DNA of 64,000 nucleotides from JAJRVM01 sp041752115 (GCA_041752115.1 JBGSHS010000196.1:1-64000), one strand, 5' to 3'. Shown: positions 28,033 to 36,494, counted from the stretch's first letter. Notes: generated by a model from the letters alone, not told the origin. Translations and numbers: made by a program.

Positions 28033-28923
28033 ATGAAATGCCAGATGTCCTCTCTCCACACACTGTTCGTGCTGATCCTGAGCTTCAGTTTTCCGGGTTG
28101 CATCTATATCTCCGACCCGAAGGATGCTCCGGAGGCGTTCCAGAATCCGGAAATCAAGAAAGCCTACCGGGACAAGGAGGCCATCGCGGCTCAAGTCGCG
28201 GTCTTCCAGAAGGCGAGTGAAGAACTGCACGAACATGTCAATGGAGCATCGTCTCAGCTTATGCAAGTTCAAGACACAGGTACTCGAGCCCATTTCATGA
28301 CCACCATCAGGTCGTTACGCCAGCAGGCTCAGGAGATTCTTGACAACGCTCCACGCTTCCTCGAAGCGATGGATCAGCTCTCCGCCGACATCGGCCAGGG
28401 CCGGCAGTCATTCTCGGCGGCCGCCGGGCTATTTGAGACGTTCGCAGCGGAGGAACCATACGAGAGCATCGCCGACGATTATCGACAGATCGTCAAATTA
28501 TTCACCACACTCGCGGAGCGCTGTGAAACCGCGCAAACCCAGATCCTCGCCAAGCACAATCGGGCTGAGTTTCTGGAAAGCCTGCAGTTCATTCGGCACC
28601 AAGAGCGTCTTCTGAATCGCTTTGAGGCCGCACTGCTGACCACGTTTGACGACACGGACCTTGAGGAAGTCGAGCGATATCTGATGCAGCTGTCTTCATA
28701 CGCGAAGGAATATGAGGGATTTCGGGGCCAAATCCGCGATTTGAATCGGCTCGTTCCGCTCTTGCAGCCTCGCGGGAATGGCGATCCCGCACCACCGGTC
28801 AACGGCAATTCACCACAACCGTCTCCCGCGGCCGGCAAGCCGGCGCAGGACAGCACCGTTGCACAAGGTGGCCGGCGAACCGAATGTCCCGCTGCCAGTA
28901 GCGAGGGAGAGATCAACACCTGA
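28033..28923 (+). CDS. Coiled-coil envelope lipoprotein, paralogue 2
   Basis: About 296 residues; ATG 28033 with AAGGAG. The leader ends in SFSFPGC, a plausible lipobox. The helical body repeats that of the previous protein nearly segment by segment (APEAFQNPEIKKAYRDKEA, FSAAAGLFETFAAEEPYESI, FLESLQFIRHQERLLNRFEA, IRDLNRLVPLL). It then ends in a short Pro/Ser-rich tail. The pair therefore arose by tandem duplication, with paralogue 1 gaining a longer tail. Function unknown; probably outer-membrane or periplasm-facing. It is the last gene of this set before plasmid-type genes begin. Confidence 0.72.
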   Translation: MKCQMSSLHTLFVLILSFSFPGCIYISDPKDAPEAFQNPEIKKAYRDKEAIAAQVAVFQKASEELHEHVNGASSQLMQVQDTGTRAHFMTTIRSLRQQAQEILDNAPRFLEAMDQLSADIGQGRQSFSAAAGLFETFAAEEPYESIADDYRQIVKLFTTLAERCETAQTQILAKHNRAEFLESLQFIRHQERLLNRFEAALLTTFDDTDLEEVERYLMQLSSYAKEYEGFRGQIRDLNRLVPLLQPRGNGDPAPPVNGNSPQPSPAAGKPAQDSTVAQGGRRTECPAASSEGEINT

Positions 28924-29001
28924 TTGCAGCAAAATGCTGCAAATAGAAACAAGCCGCTGCCGCATACGTGGCGGCGAATCAAACCAATAAGGAGGAGAAA
29001 A

Positions 29002-29277
29002 ATGGAAAACGAAAACACCATCACAAAAAAAAGCCCGCCCGTGTTTGAGCGACGCCTTAAGGATATTCGCTGCACGGTGTGGCGGAACACTTCCGGCGAC
29101 GGAAAACGCCCCTGGTACAGCGTGAACCTCGGACGGACGTACTACCAGGGCGACGAACCACGCGAAGCCGCAGGCAGCCTCAACGGCCTGCCGGACATCG
29201 CGCTGGGTATCGCCTGCCTGAAGGCCGCTGAGGAGTTCATCGAGCAGGATACCGCCGTCCAGGCGCGGGCCGCCTAA
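29002..29277 (+). CDS. Small mobile-element protein, function unknown
   Basis: 91 residues with a very strong ribosome site (AAGGAGGAGAAAA before ATG 29002). The pattern FERRLKDIRCTVWRNTSGDG then WYSVNLGRTYYQGDE and LPDIALGIACLKAAEEFI recurs in small proteins of planctomycete mobile elements. It is a beta-rich first half with a C-terminal helix. The role is not known. It is followed by two strong hairpins, the second ending in a T run. Confidence 0.7.
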   Translation: MENENTITKKSPPVFERRLKDIRCTVWRNTSGDGKRPWYSVNLGRTYYQGDEPREAAGSLNGLPDIALGIACLKAAEEFIEQDTAVQARAA

Positions 29278-29300
29278 CCCGGCGTCCTGACCAAGAGTCG

Positions 29301-29357
29301 GGGCCGCCGGCTGCAGCTGCGGGATTTATTTCGTCCCTTCGCTGCAGCCGGCGGCCC
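29301..29357. other. Perfect 16-bp inverted repeat (hairpin)
   Basis: GGGCCGCCGGCTGCAG (29301-29316) and its exact reverse complement (29342-29357) enclose a 25-base loop that has a further GGGA/TCCC pairing. It lies between two small plasmid-type genes, just ahead of a terminator. It could be an RNA attenuator arm or a DNA recognition site. Confidence 0.7.
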
Positions 29358-29365
29358 AGGACCCG

Positions 29366-29402
29366 GGCGGGCCAGGTGGACACGAACCAGCCCGCCTTTT
29401 TT
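29366..29402 (+). terminator. Rho-independent terminator
   Basis: A perfect 7-bp stem, GGCGGGC (29366-29372) with GCCCGCC (29390-29396), is followed directly by six T. It sits 88 bp after the small-protein gene and just before the zinc-ribbon gene's ribosome site. Confidence 0.75.
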
Positions 29403-29422
29403 GTTTCGCATGGAGGATCAAC

Positions 29423-29767
29423 ATGGACGTTAATTGCACCCGCTGCGGAGAACCCTGGGATGTGCATTATCTACGGCATGACAGCGACGAAGAGCCCGGT
29501 TTCGTGTTCGGACGCAACCGGCTGGTGGTTGTCCGCTGCCCCAGCTGCCGCGACCGCCCCAGGAGCCGCACGGCAAGCCAACGCCGCGCGCTGGTCGAGG
29601 AAATGGCCGCGCTTTTTGGAGAAGACCTCGACGGCCTGGCGGCCGAGATGGACGACCTCGCCACCCTCTTTACTGACACGCAGGAGCCCCCACATGACCA
29701 CCAAGAACAACCCGCCACCGCAGCTCGTGGTCCACGCGTACACGCGCGAAGAAGCGTTAGCCGATGA
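29423..29767 (+). CDS. Small zinc-ribbon protein of mobile elements
   Basis: 114 residues; ATG 29423 preceded by TGGAGGATCAAC. CTRCGEPWDVH near the start and CPSCRDRP near residue 40 supply a Cx2C...Cx2C zinc knuckle. The opening MDVNCTRCGEPWD is typical of small proteins on planctomycete integrative elements. The second half is helical and acidic, then basic. Its 3' end overlaps the next gene by 74 bp in another frame, so the annotated C-terminus is the less certain part. Function unknown; a nucleic-acid-binding accessory role is likely. Confidence 0.68.
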   Translation: MDVNCTRCGEPWDVHYLRHDSDEEPGFVFGRNRLVVVRCPSCRDRPRSRTASQRRALVEEMAALFGEDLDGLAAEMDDLATLFTDTQEPPHDHQEQPATAARGPRVHARRSVSR

Positions 29768-30083
29768 GGTCCTGATTGATGTTTCGCCCATGGCCTGGGA
29801 AGCCGGAATTACACTTCCCACGGCCATGACGGCGGCCGTGTGGCACCAATACGTGCTCACTCCCGAGGCTTGCCCTTGCCAGTCAGAGCACGGCCGACTG
29901 TGGGACATCCTGTTCATGCTGCGCCGGGCAATTCTTAATAGCCCCGGGGGCGATCGTGTGGCGTTCCAGGTACTCGTCGAGAACACACCGCACCGACGGG
30001 AACTCGTCACGCTCAAAGCCGTCTGCGGACCGAGCGATGACGGCGAGGCAGTAATCACGATCATGCTCCCTCACGAAGACTAG
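29694..30083 (+). CDS. DUF6573-like protein
   Basis: 129 residues starting at ATG 29694 (CAGGAG upstream), inside the end of the zinc-ribbon gene. The protein shows VVHAYTREEALADEVLIDVS, LPTAMTAAVWHQYV, GRLWDILFMLRRAI and GEAVITIMLPHED. These match the family of short proteins (DUF6573) common on plasmids and integrative elements. No enzymatic motif is known for the family. It travels with relaxase and single-strand-binding genes, and here precedes the mobilization operon. Confidence 0.8.
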   Translation: MTTKNNPPPQLVVHAYTREEALADEVLIDVSPMAWEAGITLPTAMTAAVWHQYVLTPEACPCQSEHGRLWDILFMLRRAILNSPGGDRVAFQVLVENTPHRRELVTLKAVCGPSDDGEAVITIMLPHED

Positions 30084-30348
30084 CGACCCGCACACCGCAG
30101 AAGTTCTCATCCGGACACCGAGAAAGAGAAACAGCCGCCCAATGACCACGACGCACAAGAACCACCCAGCGCCCCACACATGCCGGACGCCGCGCCCGGA
30201 TCGCTCCACGGCCGCCGCAAACGCACCGCAAACCATGGCAGCCAGGACATTGAAGCCCACCACAACCCAACGAATTCAGCCACCTGCAACGAGATCTCGA
30301 ATAGCACTTGACAAGGTACACCTGAATGCTGCTCGCAGCGGGCACAAC

Positions 30349-30455
30349 GATACCATGGCGCAACGTAAATCACCCGCCACACATCACTTGCGTGGGTATC
30401 GCCGTGATACCAGAACGCCGCAAGTCCTTGTCCCGCAAGGAGGTATCACGATACC
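30349..30455. promoter_or_regulatory. Repeated GGTATC/GATACC operator upstream of the RHH-relaxase operon
   Basis: Two inverted repeats are present: GGTATC-5-GATACC at 30395-30411 and GGTATC-2-GATACC at 30442-30455. A lone GATACC lies at 30349-30354. The last repeat overlaps the Shine-Dalgarno run AAGGAGGT (30437-30444) and touches the ATG at 30456. The remainder of 30084-30348 holds no convincing gene. The oriT of the element could lie here, but no nick motif can be assigned. Confidence 0.6.
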
Positions 30456-30887
30456 ATGACGCATCAGCCTCCCAAGATTCAGTTGGGCCTGCGATTGCCG
30501 GAAACGATCGTCCGACAAATCGACGCCGCCAGGAACACCAAGCCGCGCGCCGAATTCTGCCGGGAGCTGATTGAGCAGGGGCTCCGCGGTGCGGAGAGCT
30601 CTCAGCCTCGGCTGACCGAGGAAATGTCACAGACGCTCGAATCGCTCGGCGACCAACGCAGCGAAATCCGCCGGGATGTCGCTCTGGCGCAGCGCGACGC
30701 CGCGCAAACGCTGTGCGAGATCCGGAATTTGCGTGAGGATTTCGCCACGGCGATCGTGGGCGTGCTCACGAAAATCGGCCAAGTCGTCCGGGACGAAGAC
30801 CGCCGCCGTTTCGCGCGCAAGGAAGCGGAAGAATTCGTGACGCGCGTGCTCTTGGCGAGGGTATCGGAAGCGGGGGACGACTCATGA
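30456..30887 (+). CDS. Ribbon-helix-helix DNA-binding protein with coiled coil (mobilization accessory)
   Basis: 143 residues; ATG 30456 follows AAGGAGGTATCACGATACC. Residues ~8-45 form a ribbon-helix-helix unit (IQLGLRLPETIVRQIDAARN, PRAEFCRELIEQGL). The rest is a long charged helix with heptad character (TLESLGDQRSEIRRDVALAQ). Position directly before, and ATGA-coupled to, the relaxase is typical of oriT-binding accessory proteins such as TrwA/MbeC-type regulators, which also repress their own operon. The palindromes at the start codon are its probable binding sites. Confidence 0.75.
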   Translation: MTHQPPKIQLGLRLPETIVRQIDAARNTKPRAEFCRELIEQGLRGAESSQPRLTEEMSQTLESLGDQRSEIRRDVALAQRDAAQTLCEIRNLREDFATAIVGVLTKIGQVVRDEDRRRFARKEAEEFVTRVLLARVSEAGDDS

Positions 30888-33610
30888 TCAGTGTCGCTCC
30901 CATCGGCTCGGGCTTGGTGTCGTACCTGACGGCCACCGCCCAGGAAGAGTACTACTTCGCGGGCAGCGATGTTCCGGGTAATTGGTACGGTTCGGCGTGT
31001 GCGCACCTCGGACTGCGCGGCCCTGTAGTGCGCGAGGACCTGCACCAATTGACACACGGCTTTGCTCCCGACGGCAGGAAGCTGGTCCAAAATGCTGGCC
31101 GATTCGCGGGCGATAGAAAACGTCACTTGGGGATTTCTTACGTCATTAGCGCGCCCAAGAGCTGGAGCGTATTGTGGGCGTTTGCGGACCCGTCGTTACG
31201 CCGGAAAATGGAAGCCGCGCTGGAGCGGGCTCTGCGTTGCACGATCCACGAATATATCGAGCCTGAGGTCGCCCGCTGCCGCCTGGGAGATGGTACGGAA
31301 GTTGCCGCGAAACTCGCAGCGGCCGCGCTGATCCATTGGACCAGTCGCGAGCACGACATGCAGGTGCATGCGCACTTGTTGTTCCCGAATTTTGGTCTCT
31401 GTCCCGACGGCCGCACGCGAGCCTTGGTGTCCAAACGTTTTTACGAACGGAAGCTGGACGCTGGTGCGTGTTTCCGTGTTTCCCTCGAGCATGAATGCGC
31501 GCAGCTTGGCCTGCAATTCCATCGGCCGTTGAACGTGGACAAACTACCCAGGGACCACATCGAAGTCACCGGTGTGCCGCGTGAATTGTGTCGCCATTTC
31601 TCCAAACGGCGCGCGCAAATCGAACAGCAATTGGCGGCCAAGGGACTGCAGTCTGCCGCGGCGTCGAGTGTCGCCACGCTCCAAACGCGGCGTGCTAAGG
31701 AAGAACCTCTTTCGCGACCGCAATTGTTCGACCGCTGGCGCGCGGAAGCGCGCGAGCACGGCCTGTCGCTCGACTGGCTCCGCAACATAACCCAGCAACC
31801 GCGAACGGTCGATGACCGCGTTGAGTACAACCGCGCCCTGCAGAGCGCCTTGGAAATCTGCACCCAGCAGGAAGGCCATTTCCAGCGAAAGGATATTTAC
31901 CGCGCGACGCTGGTTTCCGCGCAGGGAGTTGGGGGCGTTGATCCGGTGAAACTCCATACCTATCTCCATCACGACCTGGAACATTCCCGAACGTTCGTCA
32001 ACCTAGGCGTGCGCGGAAATCAACAGCGGTACACCACCCCGGAGGTCCTACGCGTCGAACAGGAAATTCTCGCCGACGTGTCCCGTCTGCAGGCGGCCCG
32101 TTTCAAGCCGATTTCTAATCGCATCGTACAGAAAGTCTGCGACAAGCAGCGCCGCGTCAACCCCTGCGCAGCAACGACCCCGGCGGGAAAAATCTGGGAC
32201 GCGGTAACGGGCGACAAGAGTACCTTCACCCTGGATGACGAGCAGAAGGCGTGCGCCCGCTATGCCACGCAAGACCCGGGCCGGGTGAAAATCATTCACG
32301 GCCCACCCGGCACGTCGAAGACGACCGTGGTGGGCGTGATCGCCGAGGCATACCGGCGCGCGGGCTGGAAAATCCAGGGGGCCGCGGTAGCGGGCGTGGC
32401 CGCCAAAAACCTTCAGGAAAAAACCGGCATCCCTTGCGACACGCTCCAAATGACGCTGATGCGACTCTATCCGTCGCGTCTCGGACTGGCCACGCATCAC
32501 GTCAAGCAACTCTGGCGCGCCGCCCGCGGACTTCCCACCTGCAAACCCAATCCTTTGAAACTCACCGCGCGTTCCGTGCTGTTCGTCGATGAAGCCTCGA
32601 TGGTCGGCACACGCGATTTTGCCCTCATCACGCACGCGTGCGCCAAGGCCAAAGCATCGCTCTTTTTGATCGGCGACCATCAACAGCTGCCGGCAATCGA
32701 CGCCGGGGGCGCCTTCAAGTCTCTCATCGAAAAAATACCATCCTTCGAACTCAAAGATATCAAGCGCCAAGAGAACGAAGTACACCGCAAACGTGTCGCA
32801 CAACTCGCGAGCGGTGAGGCGAAAGCGGTGATCGAGGCTTACGCGCGCGACGGCAACCTGCACGTGGCCCGCACGCACGAAGACGCCCAGCAGAAGCTGA
32901 TCCAGGACTGGGCAAAAAACGGCGGCGCCGAAAAGCCACGCGATCACGCGATTTTCGCCGCCACTAACCGCGAAGTGCGGACCCTGAATGACCTGGCGCA
33001 GCAGACCCGTATCGCCGGCGGTCACATCAGCACCGGACGCAGCGTGACCGTCGGCGGAGAGACTTTCTGCCGAGGCGAACGTGTCCGGTTCGCGATTAAG
33101 AGTCGAAAGCTCGGGGTGGAAAATGGCGATGCTGGCACGATCGTCGCAATTCGCAATAATCCGCTCTACGCGGCAGTCAAGGTACGACTCGACGGCGAGA
33201 ATCGCACACGCGAGATCCCGCTCCGCACGCTGATCAAGACCCACTACCGAGGCTTGACGCGCGGCTACGCCATGACGGTGCACAAGATGCAAAGCCGCGG
33301 CGTGGATCATGCCTACTACCATCTGGGCGGGCGCATGACTGACCGGGAACTGACCTATGTCGCTTTCTCGCGGCACCAGAAATCGCTGCATATCTACTGC
33401 GACGAAAATCATGCCGGCGTCGAGTTGACCAACATGGCCCGAGAGGCGACTGGCGACGGCCCGGCGATCCGTGCCCGGCCCGGCCTGAAGCCCGAATACT
33501 CGCCGCTGGTGACACAAGCCAACAACTCGCGTGCCAAGACGCTGGCTGTCGATCACGACCAAAGCCCTGGGATGCGTCTCAGAATCGAACCCGAAGGAGG
33601 CTCCCGATGA
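30884..33610 (+). CDS. MobF-family conjugative relaxase with RecD-like helicase
   Basis: 908 residues. The relaxase domain (~1-300) has N-terminal tyrosines (EEYYF near residue 22) and the metal-binding histidine cluster HDMQVHAHLLFPN near 155-167. The helicase part has Walker A GPPGTSKTT near 473 and Walker B VLFVDEASMVG near 564. Its C-terminal motif, YAMTVHKMQSRGVDHA with YVAFSRHQKSLHIY, is that of RecD/TraI helicases. Such TrwC/TraI-like proteins nick oriT, stay attached to the 5' end and unwind the strand for transfer. It is ATGA-coupled to the RHH protein before it and to the coupling protein after it. It is somewhat shorter than TrwC (966) but all core motifs are present. Confidence 0.92.
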   Translation: MISVAPIGSGLVSYLTATAQEEYYFAGSDVPGNWYGSACAHLGLRGPVVREDLHQLTHGFAPDGRKLVQNAGRFAGDRKRHLGISYVISAPKSWSVLWAFADPSLRRKMEAALERALRCTIHEYIEPEVARCRLGDGTEVAAKLAAAALIHWTSREHDMQVHAHLLFPNFGLCPDGRTRALVSKRFYERKLDAGACFRVSLEHECAQLGLQFHRPLNVDKLPRDHIEVTGVPRELCRHFSKRRAQIEQQLAAKGLQSAAASSVATLQTRRAKEEPLSRPQLFDRWRAEAREHGLSLDWLRNITQQPRTVDDRVEYNRALQSALEICTQQEGHFQRKDIYRATLVSAQGVGGVDPVKLHTYLHHDLEHSRTFVNLGVRGNQQRYTTPEVLRVEQEILADVSRLQAARFKPISNRIVQKVCDKQRRVNPCAATTPAGKIWDAVTGDKSTFTLDDEQKACARYATQDPGRVKIIHGPPGTSKTTVVGVIAEAYRRAGWKIQGAAVAGVAAKNLQEKTGIPCDTLQMTLMRLYPSRLGLATHHVKQLWRAARGLPTCKPNPLKLTARSVLFVDEASMVGTRDFALITHACAKAKASLFLIGDHQQLPAIDAGGAFKSLIEKIPSFELKDIKRQENEVHRKRVAQLASGEAKAVIEAYARDGNLHVARTHEDAQQKLIQDWAKNGGAEKPRDHAIFAATNREVRTLNDLAQQTRIAGGHISTGRSVTVGGETFCRGERVRFAIKSRKLGVENGDAGTIVAIRNNPLYAAVKVRLDGENRTREIPLRTLIKTHYRGLTRGYAMTVHKMQSRGVDHAYYHLGGRMTDRELTYVAFSRHQKSLHIYCDENHAGVELTNMAREATGDGPAIRARPGLKPEYSPLVTQANNSRAKTLAVDHDQSPGMRLRIEPEGGSR

Positions 33611-35553
33611 AATGGCATCTGCTTTTGCTCGCTGTCGGCGTCACGTGTCACGTACTCACGCCCCTGTGCGTGGCCGCCACAGCGTTCCTCGTCTCTTTAA
33701 TCCTCACCTGGCACGTCCCCGTCGCCGTGGTCACCGCCGTGATCGCGCTCGGGGTCGCCTCGTATCACGCGCGATGGTACTCGCTCCACGCCATCGGTCC
33801 TGAGTTCATCGACCCGGACCACCCTGTGGCATTGGTGTGTGTGGCCAGGCACGCGCTACGCCTCCTGCTGCTCCTGCTCCTCACGCCCGTGACGGTGTTG
33901 ATCGTGGGAGTGGCGCTGCGGCCGTTCAATCCCTATTCCTCTATCGTGGCCATGGTGGTCGGAATTCCCACGCAAGCGGTCGTTGACTTCCTTTTGCGAG
34001 TGAGCGCCAACGTCTGGACCTGGCGAGTTCGCCGCGGACGCGTCATCAGCACGTCACGCGAAATCCGGGGCAAGATCAGCGCCTATTCCAAACGCCGTCG
34101 CCTCCAACCGTCGGATCTGACCGTCTGGGGTGGCCGATACGTTCCCCGCGACCTAATGGGCGCGCACACCAAGATTCTGGGCATGACCGGCAGCGGAAAA
34201 ACGGTGACCCTCCGTCACATCCTCCAGTGGTTGGTGCAGCTAACCCAACCCGGCACCAATGCGCAGCTAGTAGTGTTCGACCCCAAACGGGAGCTGTATA
34301 GCTACATCATGGGCATGGACGCTGCCGTGCCGGTGATGCTCTTTGACGGGACCGACCGCCGCGGGTACGCCTGGGACATGGCGGCGGATATCACGGATCC
34401 GAATCGCGCCAAGACGATCGCCAACCTCTTCGTTCCCGAAGAACTTATCTCCCAGCCATACTTCCAGCGGGCCGGCCGCCGAATTCTCGAATGCGTCATC
34501 GAGCACGTGATCGATCATGCGACACATTGGACGCTGCAGGATGTGTTCATGATTCTGGACGATGAGCCGGCGCTGGAGTCCATTCTCCCGCGCCGGATCC
34601 AGCGGAAGTACTTCGAGCCTCACGACACGCTCCAGAACACCCGCTCCACGCTCGACACCATCACCAGTCGCTTTGAGACTTTGGCCGCCTCCTGGTTCAA
34701 GGCCGAGCAGGAAGGACGATCGTTGAGCCTGGACCACTTCGTGTCGTCGATGACCCCCGGCATCCTCGTGATTCCCCGCCGGCTGGACATCGCCTACGCC
34801 GTGGACCCCATCATCCGCCTGGTCTTCGAAAGACTCATTCAACTCTGGCTCGCCCGAACGGACAATCGCCTCTTGCCTCCCGATCAACGCCCCGACACCC
34901 AGGTGATTCTGGATGAGACGGCTAAAGCCGGAAAACTGACTCAATTGGACGACCTGTTGCTCATGGGGCGCTCCAAGGGCGTGTCGGTGACGCTCGCGGC
35001 GCAAGACATCGAAGGGCTGCGGCACGAGTACGGCCCGCGCGTGGCCAATTCGCTGCTGAACCAGTGCGCCAACACCGCCATCTTTGCCCTGGAGAGTCCC
35101 GAGACTCGCGACTACTGTGCCAAGCTGTTCGGCACCTATGAAATTTGGCAGCGCCCCCGCACTAGCCCGGCCACCAGCATCAGCACGGCTCTGTCGCACG
35201 ATCCGAAAGACCTCTACCAACCCGCGCACCTCCAGGAGCACAAAACGCTGCACCCGTCGGACCCCACGCAGTTGCCACGCGCCAAACATACAGGCATGCT
35301 CAGCGGCTACTTGATCACCGACGGCTTGGGCGCCCATTACGAGAGCTACCGCTTCGCGGAGTCCCTGCTGCCGCCCGCCAATATTCCGGTGCTTATGCCC
35401 CGCGACGCAGAGGATCAGAAACTGCCGGAGAGCTTCACAGCGGCCGACCGGCTGCGCCTGGGAATTCGCCAACACAAGGCCGGTGACGCTCAACCCGGCT
35501 CGCGGAGATCTGGCGATTCCCTGCGGACTATTCGTCGGATGAATTCGCGATGA
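33607..35553 (+). CDS. Type IV coupling protein (VirD4/TraD family)
   Basis: 648 residues. There are two hydrophobic regions, ~15-60 and ~80-125 (LLLLLLLTPVTVLIVGVAL), then an ATPase with Walker A GMTGSGKTVTL (~192-202), DPKRELYSYIMG, and the Walker B-like VILDETAKAG (~432). LLLMGRSKGVSVTLAAQD follows, as in TraD/TraG. It hands the relaxase-DNA complex to a mating channel as a membrane hexamer. No channel (VirB-like) genes are present in the window, so the element would be mobilizable rather than self-transmissible unless those lie elsewhere. Starts with ATGA overlap from the relaxase. Confidence 0.9.
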   Translation: MKWHLLLLAVGVTCHVLTPLCVAATAFLVSLILTWHVPVAVVTAVIALGVASYHARWYSLHAIGPEFIDPDHPVALVCVARHALRLLLLLLLTPVTVLIVGVALRPFNPYSSIVAMVVGIPTQAVVDFLLRVSANVWTWRVRRGRVISTSREIRGKISAYSKRRRLQPSDLTVWGGRYVPRDLMGAHTKILGMTGSGKTVTLRHILQWLVQLTQPGTNAQLVVFDPKRELYSYIMGMDAAVPVMLFDGTDRRGYAWDMAADITDPNRAKTIANLFVPEELISQPYFQRAGRRILECVIEHVIDHATHWTLQDVFMILDDEPALESILPRRIQRKYFEPHDTLQNTRSTLDTITSRFETLAASWFKAEQEGRSLSLDHFVSSMTPGILVIPRRLDIAYAVDPIIRLVFERLIQLWLARTDNRLLPPDQRPDTQVILDETAKAGKLTQLDDLLLMGRSKGVSVTLAAQDIEGLRHEYGPRVANSLLNQCANTAIFALESPETRDYCAKLFGTYEIWQRPRTSPATSISTALSHDPKDLYQPAHLQEHKTLHPSDPTQLPRAKHTGMLSGYLITDGLGAHYESYRFAESLLPPANIPVLMPRDAEDQKLPESFTAADRLRLGIRQHKAGDAQPGSRRSGDSLRTIRRMNSR

Positions 35554-35867
35554 CACAACGTGACACAACGAGCCGTGAGAAATGTGCTGCTCGACCACAG
35601 CCCTGCCGTACTCCAAGGCAATCGTCAACGGCCAATGAACGGAGATTCGACGTGAAAGGCAGCGACGACGCGCAACCCTACTTCGTGTGCGGGCACTGTA
35701 ACGCTAAGTGGTTCAGTGCGGGGATTATCCAGATGGCGTGTCCACGCTGTGGACAACATACGGTTTCCCGGGAACGGGCGCGTCCGCCGTGGAAACGGAG
35801 TGATAACGACCCGGGGCTCGCTCGCTTCCAGGCCGGTGAGCAAACCGCACAGGACGCGCGCATGTGA
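35550..35867 (+). CDS. Small zinc-ribbon protein
   Basis: 105 residues, starting in ATGA overlap with the coupling protein. The central part has FVCGHCNAKWFS and MACPRCGQHTVS, a clear CxxC...CxxC zinc ribbon, flanked by disordered basic regions. No family name can be given. Its place at the end of the relaxase-coupling-protein run suggests an accessory role. The 210 bp behind it contain no gene but include short inverted repeats (for example GCCGCC-3-GGCGGC at 36044-36058) before the SSB gene. Confidence 0.6.
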   Translation: MTQRDTTSREKCAARPQPCRTPRQSSTANERRFDVKGSDDAQPYFVCGHCNAKWFSAGIIQMACPRCGQHTVSRERARPPWKRSDNDPGLARFQAGEQTAQDARM

Positions 35868-36077
35868 CCATAACATCAGCAAAGTTCTTTCGGAAAGGAG
35901 GACCTCTGGCTGTACATCGCTCCGTGGCGACCGCGACCGGTTCGCGGTGAGACCGGTTGCTGGCCGTGGCTGGTGGCGAGCCCACTGACCGTTCGCTGGG
36001 TTCCGACGTCGCGCCCAGTTGTAAGAAAGTGTTCTTCCTGTAGGCCGCCCATGGCGGCTTGAAAGTTGAGGTGCAAG

Positions 36078-36494
36078 ATGGCTTCGTACAACCGTGTGAT
36101 CTTGTTGGGGAATCTCGCTCGGGACCCCGAACTCAAGTATCTCGCCAAGAAGGCGGCGGTCTGTGACGCACGCCTGGCGGTCAGTGAGCGCGTCAACCGC
36201 GACGGCCAATGGGTCGACGAACCCACGTTTGTGGACGTCACGCTCTGGGGTCGCACGGCGGAAGTGGCCAACGAGTTCCTGCGCAAGGGCTCTGCCGTGC
36301 TCATCGAAGGCCGCTTGAAGCAGGATAGCTGGGAGACTCCCGAGGGGGAGAAGCGGTCCAGACTCAAGGTCGTGGCCGAACGCATGCGGATGCTCGGCAA
36401 AAACGGCGCTGCTGCCAGCGGCGCTGAAGCGGCCGGCGAGCACTCGCTCGACGCCGACAGCATCAATGAGCAAGACGAGGCGACGCCGTTTTGA
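36078..36494 (+). CDS. ssb: Single-stranded DNA-binding protein
   Basis: 138 residues from ATG 36078 (GAGGTGCAAG upstream). OB-fold signatures are MASYNRVILLGNLARDPELK, WVDEPTFVDVTLWGRTAEVA, and FLRKGSAVLIEGRLKQDSW. The C-terminal acidic tip DEATPF matches the DxxxPF-type end that recruits partner proteins. Length is slightly below that of chromosomal SSBs, as is common for element-encoded copies. It protects single strands during transfer or replication of the element. Confidence 0.93.
   Translation: MASYNRVILLGNLARDPELKYLAKKAAVCDARLAVSERVNRDGQWVDEPTFVDVTLWGRTAEVANEFLRKGSAVLIEGRLKQDSWETPEGEKRSRLKVVAERMRMLGKNGAAASGAEAAGEHSLDADSINEQDEATPF

Noticed and set aside
29301..29357. Insertion-sequence end or integron attC site
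   Set aside because: No transposase or integron integrase nearby, no target duplication, and the repeat lies between co-directional small genes.
30142..30459. A 105-codon open frame in the relaxase-operon leader
   Set aside because: Thr/Pro/Arg-rich without motif, and it would overlap the operator and the RHH start.
32048..33562. A 504-codon open frame antisense to the relaxase
   Set aside because: The sense strand encodes clear relaxase-helicase motifs, and the antisense product lacks any recognisable domain or ribosome site.
34267..35628. A 453-codon open frame antisense to the coupling protein
   Set aside because: Same reasoning: the sense frame has Walker motifs and the antisense frame is His/Gly/Val-rich without motifs.
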